This document shows, piece after piece, positions 43,825-53,090 of a stretch of DNA of 64,000 bases. The position numbers were made by a program, and so were the translations under genes. The notes under the pieces were generated by a model that saw only the letters and a program-made list of their open reading frames with translations, searched no databases and was not told the origin of the DNA. How positions within the stretch are numbered: position 1 is the stretch's first letter; the number at the start of each line of letters is the position of its first letter. The DNA is taken from assembly GCA_002413745.1 (NCBI GenBank), contig DHXP01000018.1:110821-174820 (forward strand). The letters run 5' to 3'. Source of the DNA: Flavobacterium sp. UBA5153 (lineage in GTDB: Bacteria > Bacteroidota > Bacteroidia > Flavobacteriales > Flavobacteriaceae).

Positions 43825-44304
43825 ATGGATTTAAAAGAGATTCAAAACCTAATCAAATTTGTAGCAAATTCAGGAGTTGCAGAAGTTAAATTAGAGATGG
43901 ATGATGTGAAAATCACCATTAGAACAACTTTAGAAGGAAATGTATCAGAAACAACATACGTTCAGCAAATGCCCGCTCAACCGGTTCTTCAACAAGCGGT
44001 AACTTCTCAGCAAACTGCTCCAGTAGTCTCAACTCCAGAAGCGCCAGCAGCAGAAAATTCTCATTACATAACTATAAAATCTCCAATTATTGGAACTTTC
44101 TATAGAAAACCATCACCAGACAAACCTGTGTTTGTTGAAGTAGGAAAAACCATTTCTAAAGGGGATGTACTTTGTGTTATTGAAGCGATGAAATTATTTA
44201 ACGAAATCGAATCGGAAGTTTCCGGTAAAATCGTCAAAATTTTAGTTGACGATATGTCACCAGTTGAATATGACCAACCTTTATTTTTAGTAGACCCGTC
44301 ATAA
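43825..44304 (+). CDS. accB: Biotin carboxyl carrier protein of acetyl-CoA carboxylase
   Basis: A 159-residue protein. The N-terminal part ([18 protein letters not shown]) is followed by a Gln/Pro/Ala linker and a biotinyl domain with the biotinylated Lys in [12 protein letters not shown]. It carries CO2 between AccC and the carboxyltransferase. Located 20 bp after fabH and 91 bp before accC. Confidence 0.95.
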   Translation: MDLKEIQNLIKFVANSGVAEVKLEMDDVKITIRTTLEGNVSETTYVQQMPAQPVLQQAVTSQQTAPVVSTPEAPAAENSHYITIKSPIIGTFYRKPSPDKPVFVEVGKTISKGDVLCVIEAMKLFNEIESEVSGKIVKILVDDMSPVEYDQPLFLVDPS

Positions 44305-44306
44305 TA

Positions 44307-44389
44307 AATTTTGAATGATGAATTTTGAATGATAAATTATTAGCTGTCATTCGAATAATTTAAAATTTATAATTTATAATTTATAATTT
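44307..44389. repeat. Short tandem repeats between accB and accC
   Basis: Two copies of aattttgaatgat(g/a) at about 44307-44334, and 3.7 copies of the 7 bp unit AATTTAT at 44364-44389. They fill most of the 91 bp gap. Confidence 0.8.
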
Positions 44390-44395
44390 CAAAAG

Positions 44396-45742
44396 ATGTT
44401 TAAAAAAATATTAATTGCAAATAGGGGAGAAATTGCACTTCGCATAATTAGAACTTGTAAAGAAATGGGCATCAAAACAGTGGCTGTTTATTCTACTGCC
44501 GATGCCGAAAGTTTACACGTGAAGTTTGCCGACGAAGCCGTTTGCATTGGTCCACCTCCAAGCAACTTGTCTTATTTAAAAATGTCAAGTATCATTGCCG
44601 CCGCTGAAATTACCAATGCGGATGCAATACATCCTGGATATGGATTTCTTTCCGAGAATTCAAAATTTTCAAAGATATGTCAAGAACATGGCATTAAATT
44701 TATAGGGGCTTCTCCAGAAATGATCGATAGAATGGGGGATAAAGCTTCGGCCAAAGCCACCATGAAAGCCGCTGGAGTACCGTGTGTTCCAGGTTCTGAG
44801 GGACTTTTAGAATCATTTGAACAAGCACAAGAACTTTCCAAAAAAATGGGCTATCCCGTTATGCTAAAGGCAACTGCCGGTGGTGGTGGAAAGGGAATGC
44901 GTGCCGTTTGGAAAGAAGAAGATTTACTGAAAGCATGGGAAAGTGCTCGTCAAGAATCGGCGGCAGCCTTTGGAAATGACGGAATGTATCTAGAAAAATT
45001 AATCGAAGAACCGCGTCACATCGAAATTCAAATTGTTGGTGATGCTTATGGGAAAGCATGTCATCTTTCCGAAAGAGATTGTTCGATACAACGCCGCCAT
45101 CAAAAATTGACAGAGGAAACTCCTTCTCCATTCATGACCGACGAACTACGTCAAAAAATGGGTGAAGCAGCGGTAAAAGCGGCAGAATATATCAGGTATG
45201 AAGGTGCGGGAACAGTGGAGTTTTTAGTTGACAAACACCGTAATTTCTATTTTATGGAGATGAATACCCGTATTCAGGTGGAACACCCAATTACGGAGCA
45301 AGTAATTGATTATGATTTAATCCGCGAGCAAATTATGGTAGCTGCCGGAATTCCAATTTCAGGTAAAAATTATTTACCACAATTGCACGCCATCGAATGC
45401 CGTATCAATGCCGAAGATCCTTATAATGACTTCAGGCCTTCGCCAGGAAAAATAACCACACTTCATATGCCAGGTGGTCATGGAGTTCGATTGGACACTC
45501 ATGTGTATTCGGGCTACACTATTCCGCCAAATTACGATTCCATGATTGCAAAATTGATCACGACAGCCCAGTCCCGTGAAGAAGCGATTGGCAAAATGAG
45601 AAGAGCTTTAGATGAATTTGTGATTGAAGGAATAAAAACAACGATACCTTTCCATAGACAATTGATGGATGATCCAAGATATATTGCCGGAGATTATACC
45701 ACGGCTTTTATGGATACTTTTAAAATGAATGATCCAGAATAA
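44396..45742 (+). CDS. accC: Biotin carboxylase subunit of acetyl-CoA carboxylase
   Basis: A 448-residue ATP-grasp enzyme that carboxylates the biotin on AccB. It has [43 protein letters not shown] (ATP lid), SIQRRHQKL, and [14 protein letters not shown]. Length is typical. A hairpin terminator follows. Confidence 0.96.
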   Translation: MFKKILIANRGEIALRIIRTCKEMGIKTVAVYSTADAESLHVKFADEAVCIGPPPSNLSYLKMSSIIAAAEITNADAIHPGYGFLSENSKFSKICQEHGIKFIGASPEMIDRMGDKASAKATMKAAGVPCVPGSEGLLESFEQAQELSKKMGYPVMLKATAGGGGKGMRAVWKEEDLLKAWESARQESAAAFGNDGMYLEKLIEEPRHIEIQIVGDAYGKACHLSERDCSIQRRHQKLTEETPSPFMTDELRQKMGEAAVKAAEYIRYEGAGTVEFLVDKHRNFYFMEMNTRIQVEHPITEQVIDYDLIREQIMVAAGIPISGKNYLPQLHAIECRINAEDPYNDFRPSPGKITTLHMPGGHGVRLDTHVYSGYTIPPNYDSMIAKLITTAQSREEAIGKMRRALDEFVIEGIKTTIPFHRQLMDDPRYIAGDYTTAFMDTFKMNDPE

Positions 45743-45763
45743 GATCTAAATTTTATATTTATA

Positions 45764-45798
45764 AAAAAATCCCGTTAGTCTAGGCTAACGGGATTTTA
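45764..45798. terminator. Bidirectional terminator between accC and the S9 peptidase gene
   Basis: AAAATCCCGTTAG and CTAACGGGATTTT form a 13 bp stem with a 6-base loop between convergent genes. Confidence 0.9.
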
Positions 45799-45820
45799 TG
45801 TTTAATGAATGCTGAAAATA

Positions 45821-47722
45821 TTATAAAGTTTCTTTCAACCATTTATAAAATTCTCTTTGCCAAACCAGTGCGTTTTGAGGTTTTAAAACCCAGTGGTTTT
45901 CTTCCGGTAAATAGATGAATCTGCTTTTTATGCCCCGCAATTGAGCCGCTTGAAAGGCTTCTTGTGATTGTCCTATTGGAACCCTGAAATCAATGCCTCC
46001 TTGAATAATTAATATAGGAGTATTCCATTTTTCTACAAAGTTGGCAGGGTTAAATTTTGTATAGGTTTTTTGGGCGACCGTATTGTCTTTTTCCCAATAA
46101 GCACCACCAAAATCCCAGTTGTTAAAGAAAACTTCTTCGGTTGTGCCAAACATACTTTGCGTATTGAAAACGCCATCATGAGCGATAAAAGTCTTGAATC
46201 GATTGTTGTGAATTCCGGCTAAATAATACACGGAATAACCACCGTAACTAGCTCCAACACAACCCAAACGGGTTTTGTCAACATAACTTTCTTTAGCCAC
46301 TTCGTCGATTGCCGAAAGATAATCGTCCATTACCTGTCCTCCCCAATCTTTACTTATTTGTTCATTCCATTCCACACCATGACCTTGCATTCCACGTCGG
46401 TTTGGAGCCACAATAATATAACCTTGGGCCGCCATTAAAGAGAAATTCCAACGAAAAGAATAGCTTTGTGTCAAGGGAGATTGTGGCCCGCCTTGGCAAT
46501 ATAAAAGTGTTGGATATTTTTTTGAAGCATCAAAATTGGGAGGAAGAATAACCCAAACCAACATTTTTTTGCCATCGGTTGTGCTAATATATTTTCTTTC
46601 CGTTTTGCTTAGCGTCAAGGAATTATAAGTTGCGGTATTTACATTTGATAATTGTTTCCAACTATTTTTCTTTAAGTCAAAGGAAAAAATCTCCGAAGCA
46701 TGGTTCATGTCGGTTCTGGTAACGATAATGTTTTTACCAGAAAAACCAACCAAATTATTGACGTCGAAATCGCCGTTGGTTATTTGTTTGACGGTGGCGG
46801 CAATTTTGGTTAAACCAGGAAAATTGACTTCAAATAATTGTTTTGTTCCGTCAATTGGTGCAACAAAATAGATTTTTTCACCCTCTTTGCTCCACATAAA
46901 ACTGTCAACTGTTCCGTCCCAACCGGCCGTTAAATTGATGTTCATTCCTTTGAAATTTACAACAATATCGTTTTTATCAGCTTCATAGCCTTCACGTTTC
47001 ATCTGCAACCAAGTCAAGTCTCCCGCTGGAGAAAAAGCTGGATTAGTGTCGTAACCTAAGTTCTCTTCGGTTAGATTGATGGTTTTTTCAGTTTCCAGAT
47101 TATATTCATAAATATTTGTATTAGTGCTGGTGGCATAGGCTGTTCCCGCTTTTTTCTTGCACACATATAAAATATTTTTGCTGTCAGGAGACCAAATATA
47201 ATCTTCGTCTCCGCCAAAAGGTTTTTGTGGACTATCAAAATTTTCGTCTTTTAGGATATCAATCCCAACGGAGCCTTCTTTGTTTTCCTTGAAAAAAACA
47301 TGATTGAATTTTCCTTCGTTCCATTTGTCCCAATGGCGATAATCCAATCCGTTGTATATTTGAACATTTGATTTTTTTAATTCAGGATAAAAATCTTTCC
47401 CGTGTATTTTGCCTATTTTCACCTCTTCATGGTAGACTATATAGTTGGAGTCAGGAGAAGTGTTTTTGTCTTTCAATAAATTTTTGGTATCTGCTACTTC
47501 AATTGGATTTCCTCCATTTATTGGTAAAGTAAAAAATTTAGATTCCAATTTATTTTCTTCAACGGAAGGCGTACTTATTTTATAAACTATGTTTTTCTCA
47601 TCTTTAGAAATGCCTAAGGCGGTTACTCTTCCAAGTTTCCAGAGCAATTCTGGTGACATCACGTTTTGGGCCATAGTATTTAAGCTCATTATTATCAGGG
47701 TTAAAAGCAATATTTTTTTCAT
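45821..47722 (-). CDS. Secreted S9-family prolyl oligopeptidase / dipeptidyl peptidase
   Basis: A 633-residue protein with a signal peptide (MKKILLLTLIIMSLNTMAQ). The N-terminal two thirds is a beta-propeller with WD40-like TolB repeats (IWSPDSKNILYVCKK; AFSPAGDLTW). The C-terminal alpha/beta hydrolase has nucleophile Ser in GASYGGYSVYY, Asp in GGIDFRVPIGQ and His in PEENHWVL. It cleaves peptides in the periplasm or outside. I took the start at 47722, where the signal peptide begins; the 18 upstream in-frame residues are not conserved-looking. Confidence 0.92.
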   Translation of the reverse strand: MKKILLLTLIIMSLNTMAQNVMSPELLWKLGRVTALGISKDEKNIVYKISTPSVEENKLESKFFTLPINGGNPIEVADTKNLLKDKNTSPDSNYIVYHEEVKIGKIHGKDFYPELKKSNVQIYNGLDYRHWDKWNEGKFNHVFFKENKEGSVGIDILKDENFDSPQKPFGGDEDYIWSPDSKNILYVCKKKAGTAYATSTNTNIYEYNLETEKTINLTEENLGYDTNPAFSPAGDLTWLQMKREGYEADKNDIVVNFKGMNINLTAGWDGTVDSFMWSKEGEKIYFVAPIDGTKQLFEVNFPGLTKIAATVKQITNGDFDVNNLVGFSGKNIIVTRTDMNHASEIFSFDLKKNSWKQLSNVNTATYNSLTLSKTERKYISTTDGKKMLVWVILPPNFDASKKYPTLLYCQGGPQSPLTQSYSFRWNFSLMAAQGYIIVAPNRRGMQGHGVEWNEQISKDWGGQVMDDYLSAIDEVAKESYVDKTRLGCVGASYGGYSVYYLAGIHNNRFKTFIAHDGVFNTQSMFGTTEEVFFNNWDFGGAYWEKDNTVAQKTYTKFNPANFVEKWNTPILIIQGGIDFRVPIGQSQEAFQAAQLRGIKSRFIYLPEENHWVLKPQNALVWQREFYKWLKETL

Positions 47723-47853
47723 AATTTGAAATGTTTTATTTTTTTTAAAAATACAAATTCTAATTGTTATAGGCATTAGTTATTTCAAACTTAATTTTGA
47801 AAACGGGAAGCATTTATTTACTTTTATAAAAATTTTTAGATTCAATCAAGCAC

Positions 47854-48609
47854 ATGGCAACAAAAATAGTATCAAAAAAAGCGAAACAACCGGCAAAAAA
47901 AAATTCAGGAAGCTTTATGGGTGAACTGACCCATTTTTTATTCAAGGCATTTTTGTGGTTCCTTGGACTTTCTCTTTTTTTCGTGGTATTTTTCAAGTTT
48001 GTACCGGTGCCGTTCACTCCTTTGATGGTGATTCGTGCCATTGAAAATAAATCAGCCGGGAAGGAAATTTATTTCAGTCATGACTGGGAACCCATCGAAA
48101 ATATTTCGGTTAATTTACAAAAAGCGGTAATTGCAAGCGAGGATGGAAATTTTCTTGTTCATAATGGGTTTGATTTCAAGGCAATGCAAAAAGCTTACAA
48201 AAGCAATGAAAGAGGCCGAAAAATAAAAGGGGGAAGCACCATTTCGCAGCAAACCGCCAAAAACGTGTTTTTATGGCAAGGAAGAAGTTATATACGTAAA
48301 GGATTAGAAGCTTATTTTACCGTTTTAATAGAAATAATTTGGGGTAAAGAAAGAATTATGGAAGTCTATTTGAATAGCATCGAAATGGGAGATGGAGTTT
48401 ACGGAGCCCAAGCTGCCGCGAAACATTGGTACAGGAAAGACGCCTCGGATCTTACGCCACAGCAGGCTGCGGGAATCGCCGCCATATTGCCCAATCCAAG
48501 AAAATTTTCTGCTACAAGTTCCTCCTCTTATATTAATAACAGAAAAGCAAAAATTGTTCGGGTAATGCAACATATTGGTAAAATTAACTATAAAATTAAA
48601 TCCCATTAG
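47854..48609 (+). CDS. mtgA: Monofunctional biosynthetic peptidoglycan transglycosylase
   Basis: A 251-residue GT51 enzyme that polymerises lipid II. A basic N-terminal tail is followed by one membrane helix (about 32-52). The GT51 motifs are AVIASEDGNFLVHNGFD (catalytic Glu), KGGSTISQQTAKNVFLW and YLNSIEMGDGVYGAQAAA. There is no transpeptidase domain. Divergent from the S9 peptidase gene. Confidence 0.94.
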   Translation: MATKIVSKKAKQPAKKNSGSFMGELTHFLFKAFLWFLGLSLFFVVFFKFVPVPFTPLMVIRAIENKSAGKEIYFSHDWEPIENISVNLQKAVIASEDGNFLVHNGFDFKAMQKAYKSNERGRKIKGGSTISQQTAKNVFLWQGRSYIRKGLEAYFTVLIEIIWGKERIMEVYLNSIEMGDGVYGAQAAAKHWYRKDASDLTPQQAAGIAAILPNPRKFSATSSSSYINNRKAKIVRVMQHIGKINYKIKSH

Positions 48610-48693
48610 CAATTGAATAATTCAATTAAGCTATTGGGATTAAGTGTGATTTTAACTTATTATCTTAGTGCTTTTTAACTAATTTTTCTTTTT

Positions 48694-50931
48694 CTAAAGA
48701 TTAAAATTCAACCCCAAAACGATGTTTCTTCCTATGTTTGGAATACCATCGGTTTTCAAGCGTGATAAGTGCGCTATATAAGTTTTATTCAATACATTAT
48801 TTCCATTCAGGTTAACATCAAAAGCCGTTTTGCCCAATTTTATTTTCCCTCCAAGACCAAGATTTAGTAAAGTATAACCATTAGATTTTGTTTCGAAACC
48901 ACTCACTTTATTTTGATTGAAGGTGCTGGAAACATTCAATGTTGCAAAACCGTCTTCAAGCCAGTTTTTGATGATAAAGTTTGTTCTGACGGTGTTGTTC
49001 CAGTTATTTGCGGGAATTAGAGGCAAGAAATCTCCATTTTGTTTTTTGCCGGTAACGGTTTCAAAACTGGTTTCAAAGTGTAGCCAATCCAAAGGATGCG
49101 GATGAAAATGCAGTCCAATTTCGCCTCCATATAATTTGGCATTGCTTTGAATATAATCAAAAACATCAAAACCATTAATTTGATTTCCTGCCGGCGAAGT
49201 GTAAATGTAATTGTTGATATGATTGTAAAATCCATTGGCAAAAAACTCAAGATGGCTATTTTTGTATTCTAAATTCACGTCGGTTTGCACGTTTTGTTCC
49301 GTTTTCAAGTCGCTGTTTCCCACTTCATAACGATTGGTTCCTTCGTGAACTCCGTTTGAAGTCAATTCGGCTAAATTTGGCGCTCTAAATCCAGAAGCCA
49401 CATTCAGTCGCAACGACAAATCGTTAGCCAAATTAGTTTTATAACCCATCGATGCATTAATGCTATTGAATGTTTTATTGATGGCCTCAAATGACCCTTC
49501 CGCACCAATAATTCCATGGTTTTCGCTGGTAATATTCCTGTTGTCAAAACGAATTCCTGCTTGCAATACATTCGATTTCCATTCATAATTTCCAGTTCCG
49601 AAAACTCCAAAATCATTCGTCGCTGCATCCGGAATCAAATAATCTACACCTGTATTCGCATTGGTTTGGCTCATTCCTTGAATACCAATGATAGATTCAA
49701 ATTTGCCGAATTTTGGCAAATGGTATTTTGCGTCGTAATTGAAAGTTTTCAATTTCATGCGTAAACTGGCAACATTGCTGTCAGTAAACTCGCTACGGTC
49801 ATTGGCAATATAACCCAAATCGACATCCAATTTTGAGTTTTTGAAGAAGAAAATATTGTTTAAACTCAATAAGTTGTTATAAACGCCCTGTTTTGGGAAT
49901 GTTGTTGTCTTTGTCGTAGTTTGTTCCGCAATACCGAAATCCGGCATTCCTAAATCCAATTTGTTGAAATTATATCGAAATACACTTGAAAATTTAGAAT
50001 TGATGTATCCTATTCCGGTTTTGAAATCACTCTCGTTATATCTCGTATTGGTCACTCGATTTCCATCGGGACCCGAGGTCGAAGACCGAACTGGCGAAGC
50101 AATTTTATAATCAGAATGGGTGTTGTAACTTCCACGAACCAAGAATTTCCAGTTATCTGTAGATGTTTTTAATCCCAAAGAAGAATTACTCCCTAAAGTA
50201 TTCGAGAATAATTTTTGGCTAAAATTAGCATTGAAAGTATTTGCTTCAGCAAATTTTTCTGGATTAAAATACAAAACACCACCCAATGCATCCGAGCCAT
50301 AAAGCAAGGAAGCGGGGCCTTTTATGACTTCGACACTTTCTATCCCGGAATCGTTTAATCCTAAACCGTGTTCATCGCCAAATTGTTGATTTTCAAGTCG
50401 AACCCCTTGTGAATACACCAAAACCCGATTGCCACTCAAACCCCGAATGACGGGTTTGCCAATAGAAGTTCCAGTAGAAACTTGGGAAACTCCGGGAATG
50501 GTGGCCAATCCTTCGATTAAGGTAGAAGTTCCTTTTTGTTGCAATGATTTGATACTTTCGTGTTCGACTTTCATTACATTTTGCGATTGTATTTTATTGA
50601 AAGCGGTTGAAATGATTACTTCGTCCATTTGAAACGCAGTTTCTTTAAGGATAATATTTAAGGCGTTTTCTTTCTGTTTACTGTCCAGGATTTTATTTTG
50701 GGTTTCAAATCCTACGTAGACAAAAGTTAATTTCACCTTTCCATTTGGAAGATTCGTAAGGAAATATTTTCCATTTTCATTTGTCGAAGTTCCTTTGTGT
50801 AATTCCGGTGCATAAACAGAAACGCCTATTATCGGGTGATTTTTAGCATCGGTTATTGTTCCAGAAATTGTATTTTGCGCGTGGAGCATAGCCGAAAATC
50901 CTATAATTAGGATGATTATAATTTTTTTCAT
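48694..50931 (-). CDS. TonB-dependent outer membrane receptor
   Basis: A 745-residue receptor. It has a signal peptide (ends MLHAQ), a carboxypeptidase-like regulatory domain (NTISGTITDAKNHPIIGVSV), a plug domain (IPGVSQVSTGTSIGKPVIRG, then VEVIKGPASLLYGSDALGGV) and a 22-strand barrel ending NIVLGLNFNL. It imports a metal complex or other large ligand. It lies downstream of a His-rich small protein gene on the same strand (gap 94 bp), which hints at a metal such as zinc or copper; that is inference. Confidence 0.9.
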   Translation of the reverse strand: MKKIIIILIIGFSAMLHAQNTISGTITDAKNHPIIGVSVYAPELHKGTSTNENGKYFLTNLPNGKVKLTFVYVGFETQNKILDSKQKENALNIILKETAFQMDEVIISTAFNKIQSQNVMKVEHESIKSLQQKGTSTLIEGLATIPGVSQVSTGTSIGKPVIRGLSGNRVLVYSQGVRLENQQFGDEHGLGLNDSGIESVEVIKGPASLLYGSDALGGVLYFNPEKFAEANTFNANFSQKLFSNTLGSNSSLGLKTSTDNWKFLVRGSYNTHSDYKIASPVRSSTSGPDGNRVTNTRYNESDFKTGIGYINSKFSSVFRYNFNKLDLGMPDFGIAEQTTTKTTTFPKQGVYNNLLSLNNIFFFKNSKLDVDLGYIANDRSEFTDSNVASLRMKLKTFNYDAKYHLPKFGKFESIIGIQGMSQTNANTGVDYLIPDAATNDFGVFGTGNYEWKSNVLQAGIRFDNRNITSENHGIIGAEGSFEAINKTFNSINASMGYKTNLANDLSLRLNVASGFRAPNLAELTSNGVHEGTNRYEVGNSDLKTEQNVQTDVNLEYKNSHLEFFANGFYNHINNYIYTSPAGNQINGFDVFDYIQSNAKLYGGEIGLHFHPHPLDWLHFETSFETVTGKKQNGDFLPLIPANNWNNTVRTNFIIKNWLEDGFATLNVSSTFNQNKVSGFETKSNGYTLLNLGLGGKIKLGKTAFDVNLNGNNVLNKTYIAHLSRLKTDGIPNIGRNIVLGLNFNL

Positions 50932-51025
50932 TGAATTTTTTATTGTTAAAAACGAAATTTTCTTCTAAAATATTTTTAGAAGAAACAAATAGAAACGGAT
51001 ACATTCCAGTAGCTATTGGGACAGT

Positions 51026-51376
51026 TTAAACAATAAAATTGGGCGGTCCACGGAGCAAATAAGAACTTCCGGAAAATCTTTTTGGGGTTTCATTTACAGT
51101 GATGAAATGAGGAATTTCCGTGTGGGCAAATTGTAAAGTATATAGAAAAGTTTCGGCAGGAATAAAACTGCTTAAAGTAAATTCACAAACAAAACAACTG
51201 TCAAAGTTGTGGTGTTGGTGTGTAAATTCAGGTTTGTGTAAGTTATATTTATGATGACATAGCTCTTGGGAAAGCTGCTTTGCCAGATGCTCGTAACTAT
51301 GAAAAGATTGAAACAGTATTGAAAACAATACCGCAATCATCAAAGAAAAATTAATTATGGACTGTTTCCTTTTCAT
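51026..51376 (-). CDS. His/Cys-rich membrane-anchored protein, possible metal binder
   Basis: A 116-residue protein from the ATG at 51376 (MKRKQSIINF), with a hydrophobic segment at about 8-22 (signal anchor). A His/Cys-rich stretch follows: HSYEHLAKQLSQELCHHKYN, then THQHHNFDSCFVCEF. It ends GSSYLLRGPPNFIV. The RGPP end and CxxC resemble DUF2946-like metal-associated proteins. It precedes the TonB receptor gene on the same strand. The function is unproven. The upstream in-frame extension overlaps asd and was not used. Confidence 0.7.
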   Translation of the reverse strand: MKRKQSIINFSLMIAVLFSILFQSFHSYEHLAKQLSQELCHHKYNLHKPEFTHQHHNFDSCFVCEFTLSSFIPAETFLYTLQFAHTEIPHFITVNETPKRFSGSSYLLRGPPNFIV

Positions 51377-51476
51377 CCATGCAAATGTAAGGAAACATAA
51401 AAAAAAACCATTTGTTTTAACAAAACTTAATGAATTGTTATTACAAATGGTTTTTAGTTGCTTATTCCGTGTTGTT

Positions 51477-52466
51477 TTACACCAGTTTTGCTGCAATAAG
51501 ATATTCGGCAATTTGAATGGTGTTTGTTGCAGCGCCCTTTCTTAAATTGTCGGCAACAATCCACATATTCAATGTGTTTGGCTGGCTTTCGTCACGACGA
51601 ATTCTACCCACAAAAACATCATTTTTACCTTCGGCATATCTTGGCATAGGATACGTAAAAGTGTCTAAATTGTCTTGAACTACAATCCCGTCTGTTTGAC
51701 TTAAAATAGTTCTTACCTCGTTTACGTCAAAATCATTGGTAAATTCAATATTAACGGCTTCGCTATGGCCGCCAACAACGGGAACACGAACAGCAGTGGC
51801 CGTCACTGCGATACTGTTGTCACTTAATATTTTTTTGGTTTCATTGACCAATTTCATTTCTTCTTTAGTGTATCCGTTATCCTCAAAACTATCGCATTGT
51901 GGAATACAGTTTCTATTGATTTTATATTTATAAACCATATCTCCCTCAATTCCTGCACATTCATTTTCGAATTGTTGCACTGCTTTTACACCAGTTCCAG
52001 TAATAGATTGGTAAGTAGAAACAACCACGCGTTTGATATTGTATTTTTTATGCAATGGGGCTAAAGCCAAAACCATTTGAATAGTCGAACAGTTTGGATT
52101 GGCTATGATTTTATCTTCTTTGGTCAATTCCGAAGCGTTGATTTCTGGAACGATTAATTTTTTTGTCGGATCCATTCTCCAAGCGGATGAATTGTCGATA
52201 ACGGTTGTTCCAACTGCTGCAAATTTTGGAGCCCACTCTAACGAAGTACCACCACCAGCAGAAAACAAAGCAATTTCTGGTTTCATATCTACCGCGGTTT
52301 GCAATCCAACAACTGTATGTTTTTTTCCTTTGAATTCGATTACTTTCCCAACTGATTTTTCAGAAGCTACCAGGATTAATTCCGTGTAAGGAAAATTTCT
52401 TTCTTCTAACACTTTTAACATTATTTCGCCAACCATTCCGGTTGCTCCTACAACTGCAATTTTCAT
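51477..52466 (-). CDS. asd: Aspartate-semialdehyde dehydrogenase
   Basis: A 329-residue enzyme of the lysine/threonine/methionine and diaminopimelate pathway. It has an N-terminal NADP motif AVVGATGMVGEIMLKVL, catalytic Cys in IIANPNCSTIQMVLAL, and RVPVVGGHSEAVNIEF. It begins a minus-strand run with the His-rich gene 100 bp further on. Confidence 0.96.
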   Translation of the reverse strand: MKIAVVGATGMVGEIMLKVLEERNFPYTELILVASEKSVGKVIEFKGKKHTVVGLQTAVDMKPEIALFSAGGGTSLEWAPKFAAVGTTVIDNSSAWRMDPTKKLIVPEINASELTKEDKIIANPNCSTIQMVLALAPLHKKYNIKRVVVSTYQSITGTGVKAVQQFENECAGIEGDMVYKYKINRNCIPQCDSFEDNGYTKEEMKLVNETKKILSDNSIAVTATAVRVPVVGGHSEAVNIEFTNDFDVNEVRTILSQTDGIVVQDNLDTFTYPMPRYAEGKNDVFVGRIRRDESQPNTLNMWIVADNLRKGAATNTIQIAEYLIAAKLV

Positions 52467-52625
52467 ACTATATTTTTTAATTTTGAATATTTATTTTACA
52501 GAACAAAAGTAAGTAATATTCAATTTAAAACAAGCGGCTTCACAAAAAATAACAAAATGTTATATTTACAACAAAAAAGAAAAACCACGCTTTTGGTTTG
52601 GTTAGAATATATAATGTAGCGGAAA

Positions 52626-53042
52626 TTATTTTTTTAACAAATCTCTAATTTGGGTAAGCAATTCCTCTTGAGTTGGTCCAGCAGGCGCGGCAGGAGCAGC
52701 CACTTCTTTCTTTTTTGCTTTTTCGGCAGCTCTTAAAACAATAAAAATAAATAACGAAATAATAACGAAATTGATAGTGGCTTGCACCAAGTTTCCGTAA
52801 GTAATAACAGCGGCACCGGCACTTTTTGCACCGGCTAAATTATCATAACTATTTCCGTCGAGAGTGATGAATTTTTGTGTAAAATCTATTCCTCCTGTTA
52901 TCAAACCAACAATTGGCATTATGACATCATCAACTGCAGATCCAACAATTTTACCAAAAGCACCACCAATAACAACCGCAGTTGCTAAACTTAATACGTC
53001 ACCTCTCATTAAAGAAGCCTTAAAATCACTGAAAAATCCCAT
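52626..53042 (-). CDS. mscL: Large-conductance mechanosensitive channel
   Basis: A 138-residue channel that opens under hypo-osmotic stress. It starts [20 protein letters not shown], then TM1 with [22 protein letters not shown]2 near [19 protein letters not shown], and a C-terminal helix. I used the ATG at 53042, which gives the standard N terminus, rather than the Met seven codons upstream. Confidence 0.95.
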   Translation of the reverse strand: MGFFSDFKASLMRGDVLSLATAVVIGGAFGKIVGSAVDDVIMPIVGLITGGIDFTQKFITLDGNSYDNLAGAKSAGAAVITYGNLVQATINFVIISLFIFIVLRAAEKAKKKEVAAPAAPAGPTQEELLTQIRDLLKK

Positions 53043-53090
53043 AATTAAATTTTTATTGGTCAATAGTAACTACGAATATATTAAATTTTT

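Noticed and set aside
42333-44389. CRISPR array
   Set aside because: The short tandem repeats here have no spacers, and no repeat-spacer pattern or cas gene was seen anywhere in the window.
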